Source of the DNA: Tolypocladium sp. Sup5 PDA-1
Lineage: Eukaryota > Ascomycota > Sordariomycetes > Hypocreales > Ophiocordycipitaceae
Reading direction: 5' to 3'
NCBI GenBank assembly: GCA_000750105.3
Contig: JPHH03000008.1
Location: forward strand, 496,001-560,000
DNA: 64,000 bases
The position numbers were made by a program, and so were the translations under genes. The notes beneath the pieces were generated by a model that had not been told where the DNA came from, did not search any database, and saw only the letters and a program-made list of their open reading frames with translations. Below, in pieces: positions 1 through 9,780 of this stretch (the stretch's first letter is position 1; every line of letters starts with the position of its first letter).

Positions 1-450
1 CCCCTCGCAACCCCGTCTCGATCTGGTGAAGGACACGCACGACCCGGGACCAATGACGGCCCCGCGAGACGCTGGCGATGCCGCCGCCCCAGGTGCTCAG
101 GCATGTGCAGCCACGGAGCCGGCGGGCCTGAGGTCTGTGCGGCCGCGGTCCAAGTTGAGTCGTGAGAGGTTCGAAGCCCTCAGGTGTCAAGCCAAGACGG
201 AATGACAGGTCGCGCAAGCAATGCCCCGAAAGAGCGTGGCACGCGTGGCCCCCAGTCGGTCTAGCTAACAGATTCGGACACGACGTACGAGTATAATATG
301 GCTGTCCGTCGCCTCGGCTCGTGCGTCCGGGGCCTGCTCGGTCTCGGTATAGATGGTAGGTGACACTCGATCCATCCAGCCGCGGGCCGCTTTCCTTTCT
401 GTCAATGCCATATACACGGGGCATGAGCTGCGGGACAAGGCGTTGCTGAG
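1..450. other. Leader region without a recognised gene
   Basis: No open frame here carries a recognisable domain. The stretch presumably holds the promoter of the receptor gene starting at 451, together with flanking sequence of a gene outside the window. Confidence 0.5.
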
Positions 451-1902
451 ATGCTCAAACTGGCCCTCCTGCTCGTGGCCGCGGCGCGGATGCCATGCTC
501 TGCGGAGGCCGTGTCAACAGATGCTGCCCCAGCCGCTGGGAACTTTACGGCAGTGCCAGCATGTGCCGTGAGCCTCCCACCGCATCGCACTTACACCTCG
601 ACTCCCTCGAGTGATGCAGGATTCGCCCTGTTCACATCATGGATCATCTGTGGCTGACCGAGTATGCACTTCTAGCTCGGCTGCCTCGCGTCGGCCTGCT
701 CCGCGTCCGACACGGCATGCATATGTGAAAACATATCGAGCGAGCATGCCATGCAATGCAGCTTCTCATCATGCACCTTTTCCGAGGCAATCTGTACGCC
801 GCCCCGAGTCTCGCATGTCCCGTATCCAACGGCTAACTCGAGGCGAAAATGCAGCGGCCAGGAGGATCGTCGAGATCGCGTGCCAGGCGCCGATGGATAG
901 GAGCGAGGCAAAACGGTTCAACATAATGAACGTTGCACTCGGCCTAACGACAGGCGGGATTGCCATCGTGCGCCTCTTCTTCAAGCTCTTCCTCAGCAGC
1001 AGCAAGCGCTTCAGCCCGGACGACTGGGTCATCCTGGCGACGCTCTTCGTCGGCCTGCCGAGCCTCGTCGTCCTGACATTTGGCCTGACGGCCCACGGCC
1101 TGGGCAAGGACGTCTGGGCCCTGGAACCTGCCGAACTCGTGGACTTTGGGCTGTACTTTCTCATATCGGAAGTCCTCTACGTGGCGCTGATGGCGCTCAT
1201 CAAGCTGGCCCTCTCGCTCTTCTACCTCGCCATATTCCCCGGCAAGGTGGTCCGGATCCTGCTCTGGGTCACCGTCGCCTTCCAGATAATGTTTGGGCTG
1301 GCGTTCGTCATCAAGGACGTCGTTCAATGCTCTCCGCCGGGCTACTACTGGTCCCGTTACGGCGACGATGCGTCCGTCCAGGGCCACTGCATCAATGTGA
1401 ACATTTCCGGCTGGGTCAACGCCGCGGTGGGGGTTGCCATTGATGTTTGGTTGCTGGCGATTCCGCTCTTCCAGATACGAAAGCTCCAGCTCCATTGGAA
1501 GAAGAAGATTCTGGCTGCCATCATGTTCATGACCGGTGCTCTGTAAGTCTCTCCTTTCGAGCTGTCCCAACAACCTTGCATCGGCAACTTCGTCCTCTAA
1601 CCCGCAAACCATTTGTTTATAGCGTCACTCTCATCTCAATTCTCCGATTGCACTCCTTGACCACCTTTGCCAACACGACGAACCCGACGTGGGATCAATG
1701 GAGTCTCGTGTGGTGGTCTACGATTGAAGTCAACACCGGCATAATATGCACCTGTCTACCCGCCATTAGACTCGTGCTGTTGCGCCTATACCCGAGGATA
1801 TTCGGGACGAGTTCTACGTCGCGGACGTCTCGAACCTCGGGGGCGATTCCAGAATCCGAGTTTGGAGATAGGGAGGGCAGCAGCCACGAGCTGAAGCCCT
1901 GA
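451..1902 (+). CDS. CFEM-domain seven-transmembrane receptor (PTH11-like)
   Basis: Predicted exons are 451-567, 676-793, 855-1542 and 1623-1902, giving 400 residues. Residues 1 to about 19 form a signal peptide. About residues 31-95 form a CFEM domain that is only complete after splicing: PACALGCLAS, then ACSASDTACIC with the C-x3-D-x2-C-x-C spacing, then SSCTFSEA and IACQAP. The rest is a Rhodopsin-type (PF20684) seven-helix domain with the usual extracellular cysteines (VVQCSP, GHCIN) and a Ser/Arg-rich cytosolic tail. CFEM plus 7TM is the hallmark of PTH11-class fungal receptors, which sense surface or host cues. All introns are GT-AG: 108, 61 and 80 nt. The first exons contain no long ORF, so a simple scan would truncate the protein and lose the CFEM. 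The ligand is unknown. Confidence 0.88.
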
Positions 1903-2508
1903 GAGATCCGACAATGCTCTTGCTGGTCTTCCCCGGTGGGGCGGGCCATGGAGACCCTACTGCTTGCCTGGGGCCTTGCCGGCCAGTATATCCAGGAAGA
2001 CGGGGTTTCTTTTACGGCTGAAAGCCTTTTGGTACAAGTTGTCACATTCGTTCCAAAGGGGTTCAGCGACGGTACATATGGGGGTTCAGGGGGTTCGCGG
2101 CTGGGCCCTGCGAAGGATAGACAATGCAGCAACTGCATTTTGTAAAGGCCAGGCCTGTGGCTGGCTCACCTTGTTGGCTGGGCCACGATGGCCGCGCCTT
2201 GATAATCTCAAGCCCACGAAACTCTTCGGCCGCGCCGCACTAATATCTCATATAATTCCAGTTGCGCACGGCACTTCTCTTGCGCTTGACGGGCTGGACA
2301 GTTTAGTTATTGCAATATACCCACGCGGAAATGGCATTATAGGCCATCTACTGCGTCTTCATGTTTGAGTCCTATGCATTATGCCGTCTCTGCCTTTTAT
2401 CGTTCTTGTAATTATATCCCCCCCAGCGCCACGCTTGCAAATAAGATACAGCTCTGTTACCAAGCTTCTCAAGCCGTACTCAAACACCCGTCGTGAGGCC
2501 CTAATCCC
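1903..2508. other. Convergent intergenic region
   Basis: This lies between the 3' ends of the receptor gene (+) and the glucanase gene (-). Only short shadow ORFs are present. It presumably holds both 3' UTRs. Confidence 0.5.
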
Positions 2509-3934
2509 TTACGGCGACTGGTACACCTCGAAGGAGCCAAACTCCCAGAACGCAGTCTTGTACAGGTCGGGCTGGTTGGCAACGAGGTCAGTGCAGTTTT
2601 TGGGGCCGCCTGTTCCTCCCGGTTAGCTTCGGGCACTGACAAGTGTCTCAAGTTCCCAACGGGGGGGGAGCTGGGTGGTGGTGCCACTTACATCCCGACT
2701 TGTCCCAAGTGCCGTAGACCAGGTCGCCGCACAGGTCGATGTTGACGACAATGGACTGGTTCCTAAAGTGCGAGCCAATGTCGCAGCTCGTGCTGGGGAA
2801 GTCGGCCGCCGCGGTGCCCCAGCCCGCCGGGTTGGGCTTCTTGCTCGTGACGTCGCCGGGGACGGCGTTGCGCGCAAACTGCCACATGCGGATCCCAGCG
2901 TCGCGCCACTCGACGGCCATGACGCTGCCGCCGTCCGAGTTGAGGGCCGTGCCAAAGGAGGTGGAGGGGCCGAAGACGCCGCAGCCGGCGTTGTTGTTGG
3001 CCTTGGTGTCGCAGCTGTCGTCCTGCAAGGCGCCCGTCTGCTTGCGCTTGACGCCCATGGAGCAACTGCCCGTGCTGTGCAGCGTCATCTGGTTGCCGTC
3101 GGTGCCCTGGTTGATGGACTCCATGATGTCGATCTCGCCATTGTCGGGCCAGTGCGACGGGTCGACGAGCCAGAGGGCGGGCCACGCGCCGCAGGCGTAG
3201 GGGGTGTGCTTGACGTCGAAGACGAAGAGGCCCTTGTTGTACGTCTTCTTGGACTCGAGGCGGACCGAGAAGCGGCCGGTCGAGGCGTCGGGCGTGGAGC
3301 CGGGCCCGACGGTGGTGTCGACCTTGACGACGGCGGTGCTCGGCGAAGCGTAGGTGAGGTTCTGAGCAGATGGGTTAGTATGCGATGCCAGGCTTTCACG
3401 GCCTTGTTTCAAAGACTCTCACCAGTTGCTTGGCCTGGGCCTGTGGCACATAGTGAACGAACCCGTGGGCTGCAGATGCATGATTAGCCACGAAATCAAT
3501 GCCAGAGAGCAAATGCGCAGAATACTTACTTAGGTCGTAGCCGGTAAAGTAGTTGAACTGGTCAAAGAAGGACTCTCCTCCATCTGCGCACCACCATCAG
3601 CAACACGATCCGGGAATAGCTTCAAGGTCGGTCACGGCGACTCCCACTTACACGTATCGCTCAGACTATACGAAAGAGCCGAGTAGTCGGGATACACATT
3701 CTTCTTGGACTGCGTCACGCCCACGGCCACGGCGATGACGATGATAATGGCAATGACGGCGCCGACGCCCGCCCAGACCCTCTTGCGCCAGTACCGGGGA
3801 TTCCACCAGGGCATGCTCGTCGGCGCGTGGCGGACGTCGCCGTTGCTGCGCGAGAACATGATCTCATCGTACTGTGGGGGAGTGACCCCCGACTTGTACC
3901 CGTCTTGGCGCATCCTCGAAGTGCTGTCCATCAT
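2509..3934 (-). CDS. Membrane-anchored GH16 endo-beta-1,3(4)-glucanase
   Basis: Exons in transcription order are 3934-3652, 3583-3530, 3469-3423, 3361-2692 and 2609-2509, giving 384 residues. Residues 1-52 are a cytosolic tail and residues 53-74 a single hydrophobic helix, so this is a type II membrane protein with an extracellular catalytic domain. The GH16 fold is recognisable from FFDQFNYFTGYDLTHGFVHY, WPALWLVDPSHWPDNGEID and the C-terminal WEFGSFEVYQSP. The catalytic motif is E204-I-D-I-M-E209; the extra Met is the beta-bulge form seen in laminarinase-type GH16 enzymes. GH16 enzymes of this type cleave beta-1,3 or mixed-linkage glucans by a retaining mechanism, here probably at the cell wall. 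Two internal exons are only 54 and 47 nt. Exact substrate cannot be told from sequence. Confidence 0.9.
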
Positions 3935-4928
3935 GAGTGTGTATGTTTCGGAAACGAGCGTGTAAGTCGAGACGACGGCGTGCGATGTGAAGCACAGTCA
4001 GAACCACCCAGTTGCCAGTGCCAGCCAGCCGGTTTTTTTCAGTTATGTTTCCGCGGAAGGATGCTCCAATTGGGAAGTGGCCGAGGTTTTCTGCGTGATC
4101 CTTTGGGCTCGCGGTCGTATTGGTGCAGGACGTCTTGGTTGCTGCGGCCCCGGAAGCAGCGGCAGGGGGCGGGCGGGTTTATTAATATCAACAGCCAACA
4201 ACCCGAAAAACCTGCACGCGGTTTCCGGTTTACGGGCACCACACAGCGGACGGGATCTACATACGGGCTACGGCAGGCGAGAAGGGATGGGCTTGGATGG
4301 TCCAGCGCCCAAGACGCGCGTCGTTGGGAGACGGATACTGGTTCCACACAAAACGTTGATCGAACAGCGCTGGCGGTTGACTTGCCGGGCGCAGCGGCTA
4401 CCCCTGAAGATCGATTGGGCCTGCGCCATGCGCCAGATCGAGACACTGTCCCGGATCGAAAGACGGGCTGGCGATACGAAGGGGCGTCAAGCGCACCCCC
4501 ATCCTCCGTGTGGTGGAGGGATGCATCGCCACTGGCACGCAGGGTCGGACACGAGCTTTGAGAAGTTACCTTTGCGGAAATTCAATATCTGTTGGGTTGG
4601 GCCGTTGGCACGAAAGAAGGCGTATTTAAGAATAATTCTGAACCATGGAAACCTTCCGTGCGAGGCTGGTCGTGCATCCGGATGTGGCACGGCGGTGCTG
4701 CGCCGGGGGTCAGCTTGCATGGACGGCAACCTGCAGGTAAGCCACAGCTTGCCTCGTTCGGCAGAGGCCGGAGACACGACCAACAGCACGGACGCAGAAG
4801 ACGAGCAGGACGACTTCAAGTGCAAAGCACTTCGAGATGGATAGGTAGACGCGCCTAGTATTGCACAAGGCCAAGGTTCATTGCACGACGGGAGATCCAG
4901 CCAGCTGCTTCGTCGTTCGATGCTGCTG
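3935..4928. other. Intergenic region with two overlapping spurious ORFs
   Basis: Two long plus-strand frames (3827-4561 and 3987-4844) overlap in different phases. Neither has a domain or any protein-like motif. The region is upstream of the glucanase and downstream of the DUF1772-like gene, both on the minus strand, and probably contains the glucanase promoter. Confidence 0.5.
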
Positions 4929-5069
4929 CTACTCCAGAGCAAACGCCCTTGTAACCGCCACAAAGCAACACACCCACGCCCCCAGATCCGTCGTCAGCGT
5001 CCTCACCACATTCACCCGCAACCACTCCCTCTGCGTCTCGACATTCGTCCTCGCCTTGCCCGCCCCCCT

Positions 5070-5103
<34 letters not shown>

Positions 5104-5474
5104 TCGTCCATCATGCTCTTGATGCGCCCCGCCACCAGCGGCACAAACGCCAGGTCCCCGGCCGCCAGCGCCGCCGCCGCGACGTACCACCGCAGCGCGC
5201 CGCGCCGCTCCAGCAGCGGCCGGTGCGCGAGGACCGCCGCCGCCGACGCCCCCGCCGTGGCGCCCAGCAGGCCGACGACCTGCGCCAGGCCCTGCGGGAA
5301 GAAGACGCGCCAGAACCGCGGCAGGAAGGCGTTGCTGTGCGCCTCCGTCTCCGCCCGCGTGAAGACGGACAGGAAGAGGTGCTGGTCCCAGGCGAAGACG
5401 AGGGAGGCCGTCGAGGTGACGAACGGCGCGAGCAGCAGCGCCGCCTGGGGGTTGAAGAAGGCGCCTGAAGCCAT
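4929..5474 (-). CDS. DUF1772 / anthrone-oxygenase-like membrane protein
   Basis: Single exon, 181 residues, started at the Met of MASGAFFNPQ because upstream residues look like leader sequence; an in-frame Met also lies at 5570. Four hydrophobic segments are visible: around residues 8-25, 65-85, 92-115 and the last 20 residues. The pattern matches the fungal DUF1772 family (PF08592): a long polar loop holding a Trp-Leu-Arg-x-Asn-x-x-Arg motif before the last helix (EWLRVNVVRT). Some DUF1772 members are anthrone oxygenases in polyketide pathways, but most are uncharacterised, and no polyketide synthase is nearby. An odd feature is a Gly-Glu repeat (GGEGGEGGEG) in the loop, encoded by a short repeat near 5075-5105. 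Specific activity is not assignable. Confidence 0.65.
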
Positions 5475-6156
5475 GGCGGCGATGGGGGGGTGCCAATCAA
5501 TTGATGTGAGTCGTAGGTAGGAGCCGGCTTGTAGTTGGAGGCGTTGCAACCGTTGGGCTACGAGAAGCAAGATGCCAGGTAGGCCGAGCGAGGGCTCAAA
5601 TTATTTTATGCCAATACTTGCCTGAGGCGGAGCTCGGGAGCCATCCATCGACTTGCTCTGATCTTCGGCTCCGTTGATGACTGGCGGGGGGCTCCGGGCA
5701 ATCTCGCGTTCCAGCTCGAGGTCAGCCGATGCCCGTCCAACATCGACCGACCCCGCTGCCCCATCATACGGTTTGCGGAGTTGCAGCTGAACTTCCGGGC
5801 TGGCTGTTCCTCGAGCCCATGCCCACAACATGTACTTCTCACGATAGTTCCAAGACTCGAGCAGACACCGGCCTTGCCGTCCGCCTGGGACAAAGAGCAT
5901 GTCAGTTCGTGGCATGGCCAGGTCTAGCGTGCTCCTTGTAAATCACGAATCAAGCATCAAGACCAGCATTCAGTTCAACGCCGTCGGCATTACTACAGCC
6001 GGTTGTGTATCTTGTCGAGTTCCCTGCCCCACCGCCAGGCTGTGCTTCCTGAAATGACCCTGCAGGCTCGTCCATCCTACGAGCCTGCCAATGCGAAATC
6101 ACTTGCATACCTTACCGATAATCTTCCACGCTTCATGGTGCCACGCCGCTGCAACC
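5475..6156. other. Intergenic region between two minus-strand genes
   Basis: This holds the promoter of the DUF1772-like gene and the 3' end of prp45. A 104-codon minus-strand frame (5601-5915) has no recognisable features and is not called as a gene. Confidence 0.5.
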
Positions 6157-7986
6157 TCAATCATCGTCATCCTCCACTCGCGGGCGCTTGGACTGCCTAC
6201 TCCCCTCGTCCTGCAGCCCATACCCTCGCTTCGACGACGAATTCTGATCGACCTCGGACAAGAACTTGTCCACGTTGAAAGGATCTGCCGTCTCCTTTTC
6301 AAACTGGACGGGTCCTTCACGCGCCTGTCGCCGACTTGTTAGCATCCTCCGTACGACAGTAGATCGTGCATCCAGGCTTACCTCGACTTCAGCGGCGCCC
6401 TTGAATGTGCCCTTGCCCAATGCCTCTCCAAAACGGCTCGTCTTCTGGATCTTGGCCATCTCCTTGTCTCCCGCCTCGGGGTCGTCGTCCTCCATGTTCG
6501 CCCGCGGTCGGTAGATGCTGCTGATCGCGTCCTGGGCAGCAAACAGCGGCTTGTCGTAGTGGTTGTCCTCGTTGAATCCACTGTCGAAGCCGCTCGTCTG
6601 GTTGAACAGTCGCGAGTCGTACATGGTCTCTTTCGACTGTGTCGGTTTGGCCAGGCCCAGCGCCACCTTCTCCGAGATGTCTCGGTTCTGCTCCCGAGCC
6701 ATGACCTGTATCCGGCGCTCGGTGCCCATTCGGTTTTGCCGGAGCTTTCTCTCCTCCTCCTTCCGTCGCTCCTGTCTGGCCTTTTCTCGCTCTCGAACAT
6801 CGGCATCTTCACTATCGGATCCAGACTCCGAGTAGCTGTAGCTTCTCGACCGTGACCGTGAGTCGCGAGAGTCGCGCGAGTCTCGAGAGTCTCGAGAATC
6901 TCGCGAGGTTCTGGAATCCCGGCGTCCACGGCCTGCCGCGGCGCGCTCCTCTCGTGCCTTTTGAGCCAGAGACCGGAGGTTGTCCTCCTTCTGTGCCTTC
7001 TCCTTCTCTGCCAGCCTTTGCTGCATCATGGCCCTCTGTTGGACTTCCTCACGTGCGTGTCGTTCTGCCATCTTGACTGCTTCGGCAAACTGTGCATGCT
7101 TGTCGTTGATGGCAATATCCTGCAAGCCCCGCCCGTCCGCAGCCAACCGCTTGTCCAACGGCACCGTGAATCCCTTGGGGTTCTTCCAGTTGGAGACTGG
7201 AGGTGGAATCTTCCACATCTCTTGGTCCTCGGCTGTAAGCTTCCGAGGTGGCGAGTGCATGACCGGAGGCGGGGGGGAGGGCGGGCCTCGGGGAATCTTC
7301 TTGTGCTTGAACTTGGGTGGTTCCATCGGGTCTCGTTGTCGCTCCACAATCTTTATGATGCGGTCCTGCTTCTTCGAGTTGTCTCCCATCTGATTTGCCG
7401 GCGTATACCGCACAAAAGTAGGGTCTCTTCGGTTTCCCACGTTGACATTCTTGGGCTTCTGTGCAGCAACCGCTCCGCTGACCAGCGCTGCGAGGGCATT
7501 CTTCGTCTTCTCGGTCGTTGCCGCCACGGAATCCTGGTCCGGCCGCGACAAGTCAATCTCTCCGGCGTCGGCGCGTTGTCTCAGCGGGATGAGGTCCTTG
7601 AATGAGGTGTGTACAATTCGGCCGTCGCCGTGCCCTCGTCGTGCGATCGCATCGTACTTGACTTTGCCCTCGGCATCGACTTGGATGGCCAGGGCGTTGC
7701 TAGTCGTCGCGTTCTTCTTGCCCATTTCCAGGGGGTACTGGGCAACGGGAATCTCGGGAAAGGCGCCTCCATCGCCGAAGTCTTCCTGCGACCGCGGTCG
7801 CCAGCCCGAGCGTTGGCCGTACGGCGGAGGGCCGGCTCGCTTCAGGACGATTTGCGTCTCGTCCAGGTGTCCGGCGCCGACGATGCGCGGGCCGCGCTGC
7901 TGCGACCGAGACGCCTCCTCCTCATCTTCGCCCGTGTATTTCGGCTTGGGGAGCGAGGCCTGGAGAGACGCGGCGATCGAAGCCAT
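6157..7986 (-). CDS. prp45: Spliceosomal SNW/SKIP protein Prp45
   Basis: The SNW-domain protein Prp45/SKIP is a core component of the activated spliceosome (NineTeen-complex-related) and a transcription co-regulator in the nucleus. The SNW signature is explicit: SNWKNPKGFTVPLDKRLAAD, preceded by the Pro-rich IPRGPPSPPPP stretch and followed by a long basic coiled coil. The start at 7986 (MASIAASLQ) gives the family N-terminus; an upstream in-frame Met at 8076 is less likely. An intron at 6381-6325 (GTAAGC, branch GCTAAC, CAG) is exactly 57 nt and contains no stop, so the frame also reads through. Spliced, the sequence continues into REGPVQFEKE, the conserved SKIP C-terminal motif, giving 590 residues; unspliced it would be 609. 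A run of Ser-Arg-Asp repeats (about 6870-6915) forms a local RS-like patch. Confidence 0.93.
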   Translation of the reverse strand: MASIAASLQASLPKPKYTGEDEEEASRSQQRGPRIVGAGHLDETQIVLKRAGPPPYGQRSGWRPRSQEDFGDGGAFPEIPVAQYPLEMGKKNATTSNALAIQVDAEGKVKYDAIARRGHGDGRIVHTSFKDLIPLRQRADAGEIDLSRPDQDSVAATTEKTKNALAALVSGAVAAQKPKNVNVGNRRDPTFVRYTPANQMGDNSKKQDRIIKIVERQRDPMEPPKFKHKKIPRGPPSPPPPVMHSPPRKLTAEDQEMWKIPPPVSNWKNPKGFTVPLDKRLAADGRGLQDIAINDKHAQFAEAVKMAERHAREEVQQRAMMQQRLAEKEKAQKEDNLRSLAQKAREERAAAGRGRRDSRTSRDSRDSRDSRDSRDSRSRSRSYSYSESGSDSEDADVREREKARQERRKEEERKLRQNRMGTERRIQVMAREQNRDISEKVALGLAKPTQSKETMYDSRLFNQTSGFDSGFNEDNHYDKPLFAAQDAISSIYRPRANMEDDDPEAGDKEMAKIQKTSRFGEALGKGTFKGAAEVEVSLDARSTVVRRMLTSRRQAREGPVQFEKETADPFNVDKFLSEVDQNSSSKRGYGLQDEGSRQSKRPRVEDDDD

Positions 7987-8503
7987 TTTGCGTGTGCGCG
8001 ATGTGATGGATGTGATGAGAGTTGGTCGAGAAGGCTGCAGCGGGTGAAGGACGGGGTGGAGTGGGAAATATTTCAAGTGTGGCGCACCAGATGTGGCTTA
8101 GCCTGCTGGCGCGAGCCAGGCAAGCCGGGTCAGGCTGCGCCAAGAGTTGTGATTCAGTCGCAATCGCAGATCGCATCACTCCAATCACAGGCATCCGCAG
8201 TCTTGAGTTGCAGCAGCGGCATCAACGTGAACTTGGAAGAAGCCCCTGTGATGCTTCCGACTAGGTGATGGCTGTGCAAAGAAAATCTTGCAGCGGCCGG
8301 CACTCGCAGATCTGCAAATGCACGCAGATCCGTTTACAACGTTTATTGAATCATCAAATATCTCGCCCCTTCGCGACCATATCACATGATCAATGTCAAG
8401 GCCCCGTGCTCCTAGTTATTATACATGCCGTAACCATGTCGCCCTCCTATTTTATCAACCAGCGCCTCGTAATGTCCCCTAACCAAGCGCCCAAAGATTT
8501 TGT
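7987..8503. promoter_or_regulatory. prp45 upstream region and p24 3' flank
   Basis: Tandem minus-strand spacing: the promoter of prp45 should lie here, along with the 3' UTR of the p24 gene. No specific element was recognised. Confidence 0.4.
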
Positions 8504-9316
8504 TTATACGTAGCCCTTGCGTGCGCCCTGCAGCGGATGGATCAGCAACACGAAGACTTTGTGTGTTTGTGGACCGTAGAATGCTTACCTGGAAGAAGAA
8601 CCGGACCACAAACACCTGTAAAGCACCCATGCAGATAATGAGGCCGATCTGGATCATGCTAAAGTTGACAATGCGCTTCTCCGTGCTGTTGACGGTGCTA
8701 AAATTTCGGTTCTCGCGGGTTCGGAAATGCTTCTGGTTGCGCGAGATGGTGGAGAGCTGGCCCGAGATCTTGAAGATGGACTCTTCCAGGACGGATGTCT
8801 GCTCGGGCGAGGTGCCCTGCTTGGAGGGCAGCTGGGCGGTGCGCGACTCGTTCTCGACCTGCGGAGGGATTAGCCGGCCGCCTCTGACCGTCGTCGGCTC
8901 AAGGGTGCAACTCACGGCGATCTCGAAGTCGACAAACTTCTCGGCAAACGTGCTCATCTCGTTGTCGAAGCAGAACGAGTACTCGCCGGCCTGCTGCGCC
9001 GTGAAGACAAAGTCGCCCTGGCGCTCCTTTTCGCCCTGCAGAATGACCTTGCCACCGGGTCCCTCGACGAGGTAATCGACATCAAACGAGCCGCCGGATT
9101 GGACCTGCAATGGAAAAATCAGCTATGCGCGCGTCCCGCACATCAATGCACCGGGCTACCCACGGCAAAGTAGAAGGCAATCTTCTCGTTGTCCTTCTTG
9201 GTGTCCGTGTAGAAGCAGGCCTTCTCGTTGGCCGTCAGCTTGTACGTCAATGCCGTGGCCGCGACATCGGTGGCCATGCAGGCGATGACGCCCGCTGCTA
9301 TCGTCGACAGTCTCAT
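8504..9316 (-). CDS. p24-family (emp24/GOLD) cargo receptor
   Basis: Exons in transcription order are 9316-9164, 9104-8916, 8858-8589 and 8527-8504, giving 211 residues; all introns are phase 0. Residues 1 to about 21 are a signal peptide, followed by a GOLD domain with the two conserved cysteines (EKACFYT and YSFCFDN), a coiled-coil stem and one membrane helix near the C-terminus. The short cytosolic tail (FFQGARKGYV) carries the aromatic FF motif used for COPII binding but no dilysine. p24 proteins cycle between ER and Golgi and sort GPI-anchored and other cargo. The second intron (8915-8859) is 57 nt and stop-free, so an unspliced reading stays open. The last coding exon is only 24 nt. The subfamily (Erp1/5/6-like) is not certain. 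Confidence 0.88.
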
Positions 9317-9780
9317 TGTGTCGCGCGGTGGTGTTTGTCGCGTGCTAGAGAGCAGGGTCAGGACAGTGTGTCGCAGTAGGTGCCTCCAATGTGGTGTCGA
9401 ATGCAGCAAAGGGGCCACGAAGAGCTTCGGCTCGGAATTTTGCCGGCGCCGACCCCTGAAGCTGGCCCCTGTATGTAAACCCAGAGGTCAAGCCACAGTC
9501 CCCACCCCACAGCTACCTACGCCACGACGCGTCCAGTGGTGACGTCGGTCGCAGCACAGCTCCGAGCCTCCAATTACAACTTACCTGTTCACTTTCCTTC
9601 ATCATGGTGATGTAGTGGCCGTTTTCCACTTTCTCGACTCTCCTTGAGCCCGACTGAACCTTTTTCCGAATCAGCTTCGTCCAGATCAGTTACGCGTTTT
9701 CGCACCACAGACAGCCGTCAACGGCGCAGCACCTCACCAACATAGCCGGGAAGCTCGGCGCAGCATTGTCGCAGCTCGTG
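9317..9780. promoter_or_regulatory. Shared head-to-head promoter of p24 and PhoD-like genes
   Basis: The 464 bp between the two divergent start codons contain no gene. Both products are membrane or secretory-pathway proteins. No specific element was identified. Confidence 0.5.

Noticed and set aside
160..190. GGTTCGAAGCC as a tRNA T-arm
   Set aside because: No matching acceptor stem, D-arm or anticodon arm is found around it.
2675..3487. 270-codon plus-strand ORF opposite the glucanase
   Set aside because: It is an antisense shadow of the GC-rich GH16 exon, with Ala/Val/Gly/Arg/Asp composition typical of such shadows.
3827..4844. Two long overlapping plus-strand ORFs (244 and 285 codons)
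   Set aside because: They overlap in different frames, show no domain or coherent composition, and lie in the promoter region of the GH16 gene.
5601..5915. 104-codon minus-strand ORF upstream of the DUF1772-like gene
   Set aside because: No domain or splice link to the downstream gene; most likely promoter sequence.
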